Counted from the first letter of the stretch, positions 1-9,341 are shown. The stretch is 64,000 nucleotides of DNA from Clostridiales bacterium (GCA_004553715.1 SFKP01000010.1:39013-103012); one strand, 5' to 3'. The notes: a model not told the origin generated them from the sequence alone. A program made the numbers and translations.

Positions 1-2
1 TT

Positions 3-782
3 ATGTATTTAAATGATATTAGAAGATATGCAAATATTTTATCTTCTCCAAATAATATTTTAGGTATTGAATACATAAAAGCTCTTAAAACTCTTAAATC
101 GAAAATAAATTATATGACCATAAAAAGGTCTTTTGTAGAATATAACAGTACAAAAACTTCTGAAAATTTTGCTAGTGCAACAGCAATTAGAGAACTAATA
201 ACAAGTAATAAAGACATTTCTAAATATGTACCAAAAATTTCTTATAATGTTATTCAAAATAGATTAAAATATGGACAATTTGTACCTAGTATAAAATCAT
301 TTGAAAAAGAAATCCTATATAAATTAAGAACAATGGAGCTTTCAGATATTGTAAATATTGCTGATATTACTGAAGGTTTAGAATTTAAGATTCAAAAAGC
401 AGCTCAGTCTTGTAATACATTAGATGAACTTACAGAGATGATTAAATCAAAAAGATATACTCAAACTAGAATTAATAGAATCTTGCTTTACTTACTATTT
501 TCTATAACAAAACAAGATATGGAAAATAGCAGAAAGTACTTACCATATCTGAGAATTTTAGGAACTACTGAAAATGGGAAAAAGCTTTTAGCAGATGTTG
601 CAAAATCAAAAAAAGCTCCTCCTTTAGTCATTTCAGTAAAAAAATTTATGGAAGAAAATAAAAATAAATTTTATCAAGAATTATTAAAAAAAGACATTCT
701 AGCAACAAATATATACACATTAGCTTACGAAAAAAACTCTAAAGCAAATTTAGATTATACAAAAAAATTAATAACCATCTAG
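3..782 (+). CDS. tmcAL: tRNA(Met) cytidine acetate ligase TmcAL (5'-truncated by window edge)
   Basis: TmcAL (YlbM) uses acetate and ATP to form N4-acetylcytidine at the wobble base of elongator tRNA-Met. The visible 259 residues match the C-terminal two thirds of the family: SPNNILG, then ASATAIRE, then EGLE, KRYTQTR and YLRILG in the order seen in the Bacillus protein. The N-terminal nucleotidyl-transferase motif (an HxGH-type site) is missing because the gene begins upstream of base 1, so the Met at base 3 is internal. The gene converges on gerW, with a long perfect hairpin between them. The family call is from recalled motifs and is strong; the true start cannot be seen. Confidence 0.9.
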   Translation: MYLNDIRRYANILSSPNNILGIEYIKALKTLKSKINYMTIKRSFVEYNSTKTSENFASATAIRELITSNKDISKYVPKISYNVIQNRLKYGQFVPSIKSFEKEILYKLRTMELSDIVNIADITEGLEFKIQKAAQSCNTLDELTEMIKSKRYTQTRINRILLYLLFSITKQDMENSRKYLPYLRILGTTENGKKLLADVAKSKKAPPLVISVKKFMEENKNKFYQELLKKDILATNIYTLAYEKNSKANLDYTKKLITI

Positions 783-794
783 ATTTTTAAAGGT

Positions 795-866
795 ATCAAT
801 GGGGACTTAAGATTTTTGACAGTCTTTTTGCAAAAAGGCTGTCAAAAATCTTAAGTCCCCATTGAT
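795..866. repeat. Near-perfect hairpin repeat, family C, copy 1
   Basis: A 28-bp perfect inverted repeat (795-822 with 839-866) encloses a second perfect palindrome, CTTTTTGCAAAAAG (824-837), so the whole 72 bp can fold into one stem. It sits exactly between the convergent ends of tmcAL and gerW and could terminate both. A second copy with nearly the same arms but a different 46-nt loop lies at 63412-63515, so it is a dispersed element and not just a local terminator. Confidence 0.85.
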
Positions 867-870
867 GTAT

Positions 871-1482
871 TTATAAGTCTTCTCCATCTGTTTCATCTAT
901 CATTTCTTCCATTTCATATTCTTTAGGAAGTTTTGGCTTTTTCTTTTTGATTTCTTTTTCTACTTTTCTTTCTACTTCTTTTTCAATCTCGCTTTCTACT
1001 TCATTTTTTAGAGTTTCTTTCTCTTTTTTATTTGCTTCCATTTTTGTTTTTACTTCTTCTACACACTTATTCATCATATTTTCCATTTTTTGAAATAAAT
1101 CTGGGACATAGTCTAAAATTTTATCTATTGCACAACTATGTTCTACAGGTATAAATCTTGTTATACTATTTGCTTTGTTTTCAACTATTAAAAAACCAAC
1201 GGGTGCAATTTTTACACCTGCTCCAGCTCCTCCTCCAAATGGATTTTTTGCTTTTAATTTTTCATTTTTTTCTTCTTTTTCATATTCATCTACAACCTCA
1301 TCTCTAAAATCGCTTCCTCCTGCTGCAAATCCAAAACATACTTTAGAAATAGGAATAATTGTTGTGCCATCTAAACTTTCTATTGGCTCTCCTATTATAG
1401 TATCTACATCAATCATATCTTGAATATTATACATTGCAGTTTGCATTAAACTTTCTATTGGATGTTTTTCCAAAATTATCAC
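871..1482 (-). CDS. ytfJ: GerW family sporulation protein (YtfJ)
   Basis: This 203-residue protein carries the YtfJ/GerW hallmarks: HPIESLM near the start, a DGTTIIP segment, and the glycine-rich FGFAAGGSDF block around residues 50-60. GerW proteins are made in the sporangium and affect germination; their biochemistry is unclear. Residues from about 150 on form a Lys/Glu-rich tail beyond the usual domain. The start is a GTG at 1480-1482, chosen because HPIESLM belongs to the conserved domain, and it overlaps the end of the DUF2953 gene by 56 bp. Neighbourhood with DUF2953, scpA and recA is common in Clostridia. Confidence 0.9.
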   Translation of the reverse strand: MIILEKHPIESLMQTAMYNIQDMIDVDTIIGEPIESLDGTTIIPISKVCFGFAAGGSDFRDEVVDEYEKEEKNEKLKAKNPFGGGAGAGVKIAPVGFLIVENKANSITRFIPVEHSCAIDKILDYVPDLFQKMENMMNKCVEEVKTKMEANKKEKETLKNEVESEIEKEVERKVEKEIKKKKPKLPKEYEMEEMIDETDGEDL

Positions 1483-2050
1483 TCTCTTTTCTTTTATTTG
1501 CTATTTTTAACATAAACAGTATATAAATAATATGTACTAAATTTACACTAATTATACCTTTAAATATTAAATGATATACATTTTCGGAAATATAAATGGG
1601 GGTAAATTTATAATATATATTTCTCTTTTCTTGTTTTGCAAGTAAAAATCCCATAAGTATTGAAATCGCTGTAATTATAATAGTTGTTAATATGACATCT
1701 TTTGTTCCTAATTGCAAATCAAAATATAATTTTTCTATTTTAAATTTTTTTAAATGCTTTTTTACTTTATCTATATTTTTACTGTTTCTTAAGTTCTCCT
1801 TTATTTTAGCCATTTTCATATTTTTTTTGGCACTTGCCTTTAAAGCATAAATAAGTTTTTCTGCTCTTTTGTTATTTAGAGTTATTTTTAATATTGGAAA
1901 AATGCTAAGCACCTTTAGAGTTACTACAACATTAATACTTTTTGGCTTTTCTTTACTTATATTTTCTAAATATAATTCTTTAAAATTAATTTGTACTTTT
2001 GATGTTATTATTAAAACAAGTATTAACAAAATTATTAAAAAAACTATCAT
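1427..2050 (-). CDS. DUF2953 domain membrane protein
   Basis: This 207-residue protein has an N-terminal membrane segment (residues 2-17), a basic central part, an LQLGTKD motif near residue 115 followed by a hydrophobic stretch, and a GIISVNLVHII segment near the C-terminus. These features and its place next to gerW identify it as DUF2953, a family of unknown function in spore formers. A strong GGAGG ribosome-binding site precedes the start. It lies 45 bp after scpA, where scpB would usually be found; no scpB is present here. Confidence 0.85.
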   Translation of the reverse strand: MIVFLIILLILVLIITSKVQINFKELYLENISKEKPKSINVVVTLKVLSIFPILKITLNNKRAEKLIYALKASAKKNMKMAKIKENLRNSKNIDKVKKHLKKFKIEKLYFDLQLGTKDVILTTIIITAISILMGFLLAKQEKRNIYYKFTPIYISENVYHLIFKGIISVNLVHIIYILFMLKIANKRKESDNFGKTSNRKFNANCNV

Positions 2051-2095
2051 TACAAAGTTAACCTCCGTAATAATAGTTTTCCCCTATTTTTTATT

Positions 2096-2854
2096 CTAAA
2101 ACTTATTTACTTTATTTTTTTCTAGAATTATATCTCCAAAAATCTCTTCTTGCTGTGTATTTATTTTTCTACGCCTTGAAAGTTCTAGTACACCTGTAAA
2201 AGCAGTAACAGTTTCTAATTTATTGTATTTATTTTTTGTACACATCTTATTAAAAACTACTTTCGGCTTTTTTAATAATTCTCTAAAAATGTCTTTGACT
2301 TTACTTGCAACTGTAACAGTTTCACCTATCGCTATTTTTTCTATTCTTGCAGCTTCTTTATTCATTTTTTTATCACGTTTTTCTAGAATTTGTTTATAAA
2401 TATCTGCAAGTGTAATTACTTCAAATTGTTCTTCTATCTTCCTTTTTGGTAATTCTACTTTATCCGGTAATTTATAAAATCTTTTAGAATTTATTAAATA
2501 TTGTTCTCTTAACTCTTTACAAATTTCTTTATACTTTTTATATTCAATTATTCTGTTTAAAAGCTCTTCTTCTGTAAGTTCTCCTTCATCTTCTACTACT
2601 TTTGGTAAAAGGCTTTTTGACTTTATATATAATAGTGTTGATGCCATAACTAAAAACTCACTTGTTATGTCTAAATTTAGCTCCTGCATAGCATTTATGT
2701 ATTCTATATATTGATCTGTAATTGCAGATAGACTAATTTTATTTATATCCATTTTATTTTTATCAACTAAATGGCATAGTAAATCAAGTGGTCCTTCGAA
2801 GTTATCTAATTTTAGTAAATATTTTTTTGTTTGCAATTCAAGTATATTATTCAT
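2096..2854 (-). CDS. scpA: Segregation and condensation protein A
   Basis: ScpA is the kleisin subunit that links the Smc heads in the bacterial condensin. The N-terminus has the kleisin signature FEGPLDLLCHLV (about residues 19-30) followed by the typical YIEYINAMQELNLDITSEF helix and the TLLYIKSKSLLP segment. The C-terminal winged helix ends near residue 235. At 252 residues it is of normal length. It overlaps the recX end by 8 bp, indicating translational coupling. Its usual partner scpB is not adjacent. Confidence 0.95.
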   Translation of the reverse strand: MNNILELQTKKYLLKLDNFEGPLDLLCHLVDKNKMDINKISLSAITDQYIEYINAMQELNLDITSEFLVMASTLLYIKSKSLLPKVVEDEGELTEEELLNRIIEYKKYKEICKELREQYLINSKRFYKLPDKVELPKRKIEEQFEVITLADIYKQILEKRDKKMNKEAARIEKIAIGETVTVASKVKDIFRELLKKPKVVFNKMCTKNKYNKLETVTAFTGVLELSRRRKINTQQEEIFGDIILEKNKVNKF

Positions 2855-3287
2855 TTTGTAAGCTCCTTATTGTTTGCTCCATATATCCTTTTTTCTGCAA
2901 GTAATTATAAATTTCATCTGGCTCCATTATTGTTTCTTTTTTATTGTATAATGTAGTTGCCGATTGTAATTCGTAATCTTCTAACTCTTCTTTATGTAAA
3001 TATATGTAATCTTCTATTTGTGATTTTGATAAACCTTTTGATAATAGCTTATATTTAAGCTCTTTTATAGATAAGTTTTTTAATTTCTTAAATTCTAAAA
3101 TAGCCTTTTCTATATATCTATTATCATTTATATAGTCATTTTCTTTTAAATATTCTATAACATTTTCTAGATTATTTCCAGCATTTTCTGAAAATTTCTG
3201 TCTAATCTCTTGTTCTGTTCTCTTTTTATATAGTATATATTTCAAAACTTTTGTTTTAAGTTTATCAAATTCTTCTATATCTTGCAT
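2847..3287 (-). CDS. recX: Regulatory protein RecX
   Basis: RecX binds RecA filaments and limits their extension. The 146 residues contain the repeated three-helix RecX modules, visible as KRTEQEIRQKF, YLKENDYINDNRYIEKAI and KGLSKSQIEDYI. This is short for a Firmicutes RecX, which often exceeds 200 residues, and resembles the compact proteobacterial form. It starts 4 bp after the recA stop codon, so it is surely co-transcribed with recA and then scpA. Confidence 0.85.
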   Translation of the reverse strand: MQDIEEFDKLKTKVLKYILYKKRTEQEIRQKFSENAGNNLENVIEYLKENDYINDNRYIEKAILEFKKLKNLSIKELKYKLLSKGLSKSQIEDYIYLHKEELEDYELQSATTLYNKKETIMEPDEIYNYLQKKGYMEQTIRSLQNE

Positions 3288-3291
3288 TGTA

Positions 3292-4356
3292 TTATTCTTC
3301 CTCTTCTAATGATTCTTCTGCCTCTAACACTTCTTCGCTATCTCCAAGGCTTTTTTCGAATGCAGTTGTAAAATTGTCTCTGATTTTTCCTTCTATTTCA
3401 TTCATTATTTTTGGATTATCCATCAAATATTGTTTTGCATTTTCTCTACCTTGTCCTATTTTTTCTCCATTATAGCTAAACCAAGCTCCTGCCTTTTCAA
3501 TTATATTTAAGTTAACTGCTAAGTCTAAAATATTTCCTTCTTTAGAAATTCCTTTTCCATAAATTATATCAAATTCTGCTTCTCTAAATGGAGGTGCTAC
3601 TTTATTTTTTATAACTTTAACTCTTGCTCTATTTCCTATAACTTCTCCATCTTGTTTAATGTTTTCTATTTTTCTTATATCTAATCTAACTGATGCATAG
3701 AATTTTAATGCTCTTCCTCCTGGTGTTGTTTCTGGGTTTCCAAACATTATTCCTACTTTTTCTCTTAATTGGTTTATAAATATAATAACTGTTTTTGATT
3801 TATTTATAACACCTGCTAATTTTCTTAAAGCTTGTGACATAAGTCTTGCTTGTAAACCAACATGTGCATCTCCCATATCTCCATCTATTTCTGCTTTTGG
3901 AACTAATGCTGCAACAGAGTCTACAACTATTACATCTATTGCTCCACTTCTAGTTAAAGCTTCTGCTATTTCTAATGCTTGCTCACCAGTATCAGGTTGT
4001 GAAACTATTAAATTGTCTATATCTACTCCTAAGTGTTTTGCATAAACTGGGTCTAATGCGTGCTCTGCATCAATAAATGCTGCTTCTCCACCTAGTTTTT
4101 GTGCTTCTGCAATTGCATGTAATGCTAATGTTGTTTTACCAGATGATTCTGGTCCAAATACTTCTATTATTCTTCCTCTAGGAATGCCCCCTATACCTAA
4201 AGCTATATCTAAGCTTAATGCTCCTGTAGGAATTGCCTCTATATTCATATCTTGGTATTCTCCAAGTTTCATTACAGAACCTTTTCCGAATTGTTTTTCA
4301 ATTTGTCCTAATGCTATTTCTAATGCTTTCTTTTTTTCTAAATTTTCATTACTCAT
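3292..4356 (-). CDS. recA: Recombinase RecA
   Basis: RecA forms ATP-dependent filaments on single-stranded DNA, pairs homologous strands and triggers LexA self-cleavage. The 354-residue protein shows Walker [10 protein letters not shown] (about residues 69-77), the IDAEHALDP segment, Walker [11 protein letters not shown], the [19 protein letters not shown] loop L2 region, and the usual acidic C-terminal tail. A GGAGGA ribosome-binding site lies just upstream of the ATG. LexA-like boxes are found about 30-60 bp further upstream, so it should be SOS-inducible. Confidence 0.98.
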   Translation of the reverse strand: MSNENLEKKKALEIALGQIEKQFGKGSVMKLGEYQDMNIEAIPTGALSLDIALGIGGIPRGRIIEVFGPESSGKTTLALHAIAEAQKLGGEAAFIDAEHALDPVYAKHLGVDIDNLIVSQPDTGEQALEIAEALTRSGAIDVIVVDSVAALVPKAEIDGDMGDAHVGLQARLMSQALRKLAGVINKSKTVIIFINQLREKVGIMFGNPETTPGGRALKFYASVRLDIRKIENIKQDGEVIGNRARVKVIKNKVAPPFREAEFDIIYGKGISKEGNILDLAVNLNIIEKAGAWFSYNGEKIGQGRENAKQYLMDNPKIMNEIEGKIRDNFTTAFEKSLGDSEEVLEAEESLEEEE

Positions 4357-4388
4357 TTTTTTCCTCCTAAATTTTAATTACTTTTGTA

Positions 4389-4417
4389 AGTACGTTTGTT
4401 CTCTGAACGTCCGTTTG
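4389..4417 (-). promoter_or_regulatory. LexA (SOS) boxes upstream of recA
   Basis: The plus strand at 4404-4417 reads TGAACGTCCGTTTG, close to the Gram-positive LexA box CGAACRNRYGTTYG (two mismatches). Just downstream toward recA, 4389-4402 holds a second weaker copy that on the minus strand reads GAAC-AAAC-GTAC. The two boxes lie 33-61 bp from the recA start, where a repressor would block transcription. LexA itself is not encoded in the window, so the assignment is by motif and position. Confidence 0.6.
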
Positions 4418-4478
4418 TTTTATTATATACTTTTATTTTTATTTGTCAATACTTTTTTTTAATTTTTTTATTATTTTT

Positions 4479-4621
4479 GGTACAGTTCAGACTAATTAAT
4501 ATATAATCCGTTCCATCTTGCTGTCGGTTGGACATTTTCTTTTCTTAGGCTAAAGCACGAAAAGAAAAGTGCAACCGACACGTGGAGCTGCTAATTTGAA
4601 AATTTTGGTTTGAACATTAAC
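4479..4621 (+). mobile_element. 143-bp palindromic MITE-like element, copy 1
   Basis: One of the full-length members of the main repeat family. The ends are inverted (GGTACAGTTCAGAC on the left, a GTTTGAACATTAAC-type end on the right) and the centre holds a stem with GTCGGTTG / CAACCGAC arms around a 14-nt loop. The element is bounded by a perfect 8-bp direct repeat, TTATTTTT, at 4471-4478 and 4622-4629, which is the signature of transposition. Its right end supplies the stop codon of the neighbouring RNHCP gene. It encodes nothing. Confidence 0.9.
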
Positions 4622-4931
4622 TTATTTTTTTTTTGCAAATCTCATAGATTTTTTCCATATTATCATCTTTTGCTGCTTTGTTTTTTCTAATTGCTCCACA
4701 CTTTTTACACTTAAATACTATAACATATCCTTTTTTAGGGCTTATCTCAATATCAATTGGATCTAGCAATCCGTGGCACTCTTCTAATCTATCTCCTGGA
4801 TTTTTATCTACATGTTTTGAACATAAACAAAAATTACAATGATTTCTACAAGAATACCCTAATTTACTTACTTTTTTACCACAATTCTCGCAAATAAATT
4901 CTTCATCAATTTCTGTAAATATTGGCTCCAT
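4617..4931 (-). CDS. RNHCP domain zinc-ribbon-like protein
   Basis: A 104-residue protein with four cysteine pairs: CENCGKK, CRNHCNFCLCSKHVD and CKKCG. The RNHC motif (about residues 28-31) and the DPIDIEISPKKG segment match the RNHCP family, small presumed zinc-binding proteins of unknown role. Its TAA stop (4617-4619) lies inside the terminal repeat of the adjacent MITE, and the last residues are encoded by the flanking target duplication. The insertion has therefore redefined the C-terminus. It is followed upstream by the nucleoside kinase gene with an 18-bp gap. Confidence 0.8.
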   Translation of the reverse strand: MEPIFTEIDEEFICENCGKKVSKLGYSCRNHCNFCLCSKHVDKNPGDRLEECHGLLDPIDIEISPKKGYVIVFKCKKCGAIRKNKAAKDDNMEKIYEICKKKIS

Positions 4932-4949
4932 TTTATCTCCTTCCCTTTG

Positions 4950-6587
4950 TTAATTAAAAATACTTCCTCCTATGAATTCTCTTAAAATTGAATTGCTTGG
5001 TACATCCTCTGTTGCAATTGGTTCAAAATATGATAGCATTGAATATAGTCTTTTTGCTTCTGAATAATATTCTGAGGTTGGATTTATTGCTTTTAATAAC
5101 GGAACTACTTGATTCTTTAATACACATAACTCATATATTAAAGAAGAGTTAAACATTACATCTGCTTCTTCTTGGAATCTAAAAATATTGTTTGTTTCCC
5201 CTTTATTTACTGCTGGCCACATCTTTAATACATGTTCTGCAGTGTAACCTCTATATTTATAGTCTCTTGCTATTCTTCTTATCAATCTTGTATCTGTTGT
5301 AGAAATTCTGTTGTAATAGTCTATATTTAGCACAGTTAATGCACTAACATAAATCTTAAATTTATTTTCTTTTGGCACTAAATATGTTAGCTCGTCATTT
5401 AAGCAATGAATTCCTTCCATAATTAATACTTCATCTTCGGCTAATTTCATTTTTTTGCCATCATAAACTTTGGTTCCTTTGTAAAAATCAAATGTTGGTG
5501 CATCAATTTCTTCTCCTTTAAAAAGTTTCATTAAATTATTGTTTAACAAGGTTTTATCTATTGCATCTATACTTTCGTAATCATAATTACCGTATTTATC
5601 TTTTGGTGTATCTTTTCGTTCTATAAAATAATCATCTACAGAAATTGTAATTGGCTTTATCCCATTTATTCTTAATTGTATAGAAAGTCTTTTAGCAAAT
5701 GTTGTTTTCCCAGAAGAAGATGGTCCAGCAATTGCTATAAGTTTAATGTTTTTATTCTTAGCAATAATATCTGCAATAGATGCAATCTTTTTTTCATGTA
5801 ATGCTTCGTCTAAAAGGATGTAATCCTTGATTTTTCCTGCCTTTATAATAGTATTTATTTTGTATAATGTATTTACATTCATAAATTTATGTAATGATTT
5901 GTATTCTTGTAGAGTATCAAATAACTTAGGAGTATCGACAAAATCTATTAGTTCATTGGGATGCTCTTCATTTGGATATCTTATTAATATCCCATCTTGA
6001 TATTTTGTAATACTATATTTTGTAATAAATCCTGTATTTATTGGTAAAACACCATAAAAATAATTGTAATAATCCTCGCAATAATATAATGTCACTTCTT
6101 TTTTCGTTTCTAAATCTAGCTGTAACTTCCCTTTAAGAGTGTTATTTTTTTCATAAAATAATTTTGCTTCTTCCTTAGTCATTACTTTTCTTTCTATTGG
6201 CAAGTTTCTCTTTATTATTTCATCCACTTTATCTGTTACTTGTTTTATTACTTCATCTGTTATTTTTAAATTATCTGTTGTACAATACATAGAATGAAAT
6301 AATTGGTAATCAATTGTAATTTTTATATCATCATATAATTCTTTAAAAGCTTTGCAAATTATATATATAAGCCCTCTTTTATATATTCTCATCCCATCTT
6401 TTGAAGTTAAATCTATCAATTCCAAATTTCCATCTTTATTAATCTCAAAATTTAAACTTTTTATCTCATTATTAAATTTACAAGCAATTACTTTTTCTTC
6501 GCTTTTTTCTATTTCACTTTTTAGTATTTCTTTTACTGCTGTTCCTTTTTTTACATCTATTACTATATCTCTATATGTTATTTGCAT
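4950..6587 (-). CDS. Nucleoside (uridine-like) kinase with TGS-like N-terminus
   Basis: The C-terminal half is a P-loop kinase of the phosphoribulokinase/uridine kinase family: Walker A GPSSSGKTT (about residues 293-301), SVDDYF, then FDFYKG and an EGIHCLN segment. The first 60 residues resemble the TGS domain of threonyl-tRNA synthetase, the domain order of the roughly 550-residue clostridial 'nucleoside kinase' family. The start used is the ATG at 6585-6587, because the GGAGGG ribosome-binding site lies directly before it; the longer frame would begin inside that site. Substrate preference cannot be read from sequence. Confidence 0.85.
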   Translation of the reverse strand: MQITYRDIVIDVKKGTAVKEILKSEIEKSEEKVIACKFNNEIKSLNFEINKDGNLELIDLTSKDGMRIYKRGLIYIICKAFKELYDDIKITIDYQLFHSMYCTTDNLKITDEVIKQVTDKVDEIIKRNLPIERKVMTKEEAKLFYEKNNTLKGKLQLDLETKKEVTLYYCEDYYNYFYGVLPINTGFITKYSITKYQDGILIRYPNEEHPNELIDFVDTPKLFDTLQEYKSLHKFMNVNTLYKINTIIKAGKIKDYILLDEALHEKKIASIADIIAKNKNIKLIAIAGPSSSGKTTFAKRLSIQLRINGIKPITISVDDYFIERKDTPKDKYGNYDYESIDAIDKTLLNNNLMKLFKGEEIDAPTFDFYKGTKVYDGKKMKLAEDEVLIMEGIHCLNDELTYLVPKENKFKIYVSALTVLNIDYYNRISTTDTRLIRRIARDYKYRGYTAEHVLKMWPAVNKGETNNIFRFQEEADVMFNSSLIYELCVLKNQVVPLLKAINPTSEYYSEAKRLYSMLSYFEPIATEDVPSNSILREFIGGSIFN

Positions 6588-6599
6588 TTTACCCTCCAA

Positions 6600-7595
6600 T
6601 TACTTTTCATCTATCTTTAATATTGAGACTTTGTCTTCTACATCTAAGTCTTTGTAGAATATAATGTTCTTTACTATACATATTGAAGTATTATTTTTTA
6701 ATTCTAGTAGTAATCTTTCTTGCTCACCTTTTTTATATTTATATTGATAAAGCGCATTATCTTCCGTATTTATGTAATATAAAGCTTTTGCAGTTATATT
6801 AATTTCCCCAATATCATTTGGCAAAGCTAAAATCTGTTTTCTCTTTGCACCATTTGTTTTCATATTAAATAATTTATATTCGTATTCCTGAATATCTTTG
6901 TTATATTTTTGCTCTATAAAATAAATTTTGTTTCCAATTATTTCAAAATCTGTAGACACATTCTCTGCAAGTTTTAAAAAGTTTTTGCCTTCCAAAGTTT
7001 TCCTTGCAAGAATATTCCTTTCTCCATTATGATAAATATAATAGATATAATCATCTTTAATTGTATAATTTAAAATATTTTCTTCTGTAATTTTTATTTT
7101 GTCTTTCTTGCTAGTTCTAATCTTATATAATTTGTCATTTTGGAAATAGAACACCCAATTATCTACAACTGTAATCATTTGAGGGTCTACATTTTTTATA
7201 AATGTTTCTTTCTTTTTGCCATTTTCCTCCATTTTTATAATGTTAAATTCTGAAGTCTTTTCATTTAATTCTACATAATATATATATCCTTTATATAGAT
7301 TTAAAAAATAGGCTGTTCCATCTGTTATCTTCTTATCTTTCTTATTTTTAAGTCTATAAATTCCTGCATTTTCTCCATATTTTATATAATATACTTTGTT
7401 TCCTTCTACTGTTGCAATCCCCCCATTGTATAAGTTTGAAACAGAATTTCCTATTTTATTTTTGTTTGAATTTAAGATTAGAATAAGTATAGATATAAAA
7501 ATGATTATAGCAATCAAAGCAATGATTAAATATTTCTTATATTTTATCATATACTCTTTTAATTTTAATAATAACATTAAGCTTTTATTTTTCAT
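6600..7595 (-). CDS. Membrane-anchored DUF5050-like repeat protein
   Basis: A short basic N-terminus is followed by one membrane helix (residues about 20-42, rich in Ile and Leu). The remaining 290 residues are extracellular and built of repeated strands with Tyr-Tyr/Tyr-Ile motifs (KVYYIKYG, GYIYYVEL, DYIYYIYH, NKIYFIEQ, KALYYINT), the pattern of DUF5050/beta-propeller-like proteins of clostridia. Function is unknown. It directly precedes the nucleoside kinase on the same strand, with the stop 12 bp before that gene's ATG, so the two are co-transcribed. Confidence 0.7.
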   Translation of the reverse strand: MKNKSLMLLLKLKEYMIKYKKYLIIALIAIIIFISILILILNSNKNKIGNSVSNLYNGGIATVEGNKVYYIKYGENAGIYRLKNKKDKKITDGTAYFLNLYKGYIYYVELNEKTSEFNIIKMEENGKKKETFIKNVDPQMITVVDNWVFYFQNDKLYKIRTSKKDKIKITEENILNYTIKDDYIYYIYHNGERNILARKTLEGKNFLKLAENVSTDFEIIGNKIYFIEQKYNKDIQEYEYKLFNMKTNGAKRKQILALPNDIGEINITAKALYYINTEDNALYQYKYKKGEQERLLLELKNNTSICIVKNIIFYKDLDVEDKVSILKIDEK

Positions 7596-7683
7596 ATTTT
7601 AGCTCATCCTTTGCTTCTTTTTTTCTATTATACAATTTAACTTTTTTTTTTACAATATTTTTAAAGTTTTTTTATATTTTTCT

Positions 7684-7808
7684 GTTACAGCTCAGACTAA
7701 TTAATATGTAATCCGCTCCATCTTGCTGTCGGTTGGACATTTTCTTTTCTTAGGATAAAGCACGAAAAGAAAATGTCCAACCGACACGTGGAGCTACTAA
7801 TTCGAATT
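7684..7808 (+). mobile_element. MITE-like element, copy 2, right end lost
   Basis: This copy starts with GTTACAGCTCAGAC and keeps the whole central hairpin, including perfect 22-bp arms (GTCGGTTGGACA with TGTCCAACCGAC and the A/T-rich extension). After CTACTAATTCGAA it no longer matches the family, so the right terminal repeat is missing or replaced, and no clear target duplication remains. The stop codon TAG of the substrate-binding protein gene (7797-7799) lies inside the element. Confidence 0.8.
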
Positions 7809-9305
7809 TGCATACCAATTTTCTATATTTCCAAATATGCTAAACCAATTACAATTAAAGTCTCCTTTTAGATTTGAATTTAAAAGTAAGATATTCGAAT
7901 TTGTATACAAACTAATAAATGGTATATTTAATTGATATTCATTTTTTAGCTCTTCTATCTTTTCTTTTCGTACATCTATATTATCAATATTTTTTATTTC
8001 TTTTAATAGTAATGTAATCGTTTCATTTGGCTCAACAAACAAAGTGCTATAATTTGGTTCTAATGGCATAATTATTCCTGTTAGAATTAAGTCATAGTAT
8101 CTGTTTTTTAATGCGTATTTATAATTACTGCTATCTACTTTTATTATATTTATTTTAATACCAATTGATTCAGCCTCTTCTTTAATCATCTCTGCTACTT
8201 TTACCCTATTTTCTTGTTCATAATTAACGCTTAAGTTCAGTACTAATTTTTTGTTATTCTTATACCAACCATCATTTTTATAAGTCCACCCATCTGATAT
8301 CAATATATCTTTTGCTTTTATTGGATTATATTGTTCTGATGAAATAAAAGCAGTGTTTTCTACATATTTATTATTGTATACTGCATAATTTATATCTTTT
8401 CTATTTATTATCAAATTAATGACTTCTCTAATATTTTTATTCTTTAAAAATTCATTATTTTCATTTATCAAAATATAGTCCATTTTTCTGTCTGGAATAA
8501 TTTTAGTTTTGTATCCCATTTTACCAACATATTTATCAAAATTTACATTGCCAGTAAGCATGATATCAATCTTTTGCTTAGCAAATTCTGAATAAATGGT
8601 ATTTATTTTATCATATATTAGTACATTTAATATTGGAGTTTTCGCATTATCATTTTTTAAAGAAAAACTTGTATTTCTAATCTCTGAAAAGCTATATCCC
8701 CCTGTCCCCACAGGCATTGAACTCACTTCATTTAATGTTTCATCATATTGATGTTTTGCAATAATTGGGAAAACCAATTTATATTCAAAAAAATCGGTAC
8801 TTTCATTTAAAACGATTTTCAAAGTATATTCATCTATTATAATTACTTCATCAATATTTTCTACATTTTCGTAATATATAGAATTTAACCATTGGTTTTG
8901 TAAAGTGGTAATAGTAAACTCTACGTCTCTTGATGTAAACTTTGTACCATCTTGCCAAAACTTGTCCTCATCTAGTTTTATAAGATATGTTGTTTCATCT
9001 ATTTTAGACCATTCCTTCGCAATTCCAGATTCCAAATCAAAATCTACCGATATTTTTATTAGTGGCTCATACACTAATTGCAATATATATTGAAGATCTT
9101 TATTTTTTGTAAGTAATGGATTTAATGTATCAAAATTAATTATACCAATTGAAATTGAATTTTTATATACTTCTTCTTTTATATATTCTTCTGTCCCTTC
9201 TGTAGATTTATAATTATCAATGTAAAGTACATATATAGCAATAATTATCAATCCTATTATTATCGTAAAAAATAGGCATTTAACGATTGTGCTCTCATAT
9301 TTCAT
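7797..9305 (-). CDS. Family 5 extracellular solute-binding protein, membrane-anchored
   Basis: The 502-residue protein resembles the peptide/nickel-binding (SBP_bac_5) family: the NPLLTKNKDLQYILQLVYEPLI segment (residues about 60-80), WQDGTKFTSRDVEFT around residue 130, and the final lobe with KEEAESIGIKI. In place of a lipobox it has an uncleaved-looking N-terminal helix (residues 10-29). No permease or ATPase genes are nearby, so it is an orphan. The C-terminal residues and the stop codon are contributed by the MITE at 7684, which suggests the original end was changed by insertion. Ligand unknown. Confidence 0.8.
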   Translation of the reverse strand: MKYESTIVKCLFFTIIIGLIIIAIYVLYIDNYKSTEGTEEYIKEEVYKNSISIGIINFDTLNPLLTKNKDLQYILQLVYEPLIKISVDFDLESGIAKEWSKIDETTYLIKLDEDKFWQDGTKFTSRDVEFTITTLQNQWLNSIYYENVENIDEVIIIDEYTLKIVLNESTDFFEYKLVFPIIAKHQYDETLNEVSSMPVGTGGYSFSEIRNTSFSLKNDNAKTPILNVLIYDKINTIYSEFAKQKIDIMLTGNVNFDKYVGKMGYKTKIIPDRKMDYILINENNEFLKNKNIREVINLIINRKDINYAVYNNKYVENTAFISSEQYNPIKAKDILISDGWTYKNDGWYKNNKKLVLNLSVNYEQENRVKVAEMIKEEAESIGIKINIIKVDSSNYKYALKNRYYDLILTGIIMPLEPNYSTLFVEPNETITLLLKEIKNIDNIDVRKEKIEELKNEYQLNIPFISLYTNSNILLLNSNLKGDFNCNWFSIFGNIENWYANSN

Positions 9306-9341
9306 CTATAAAATCCTCTTTCTTTAAATAAAGTTTATTTG

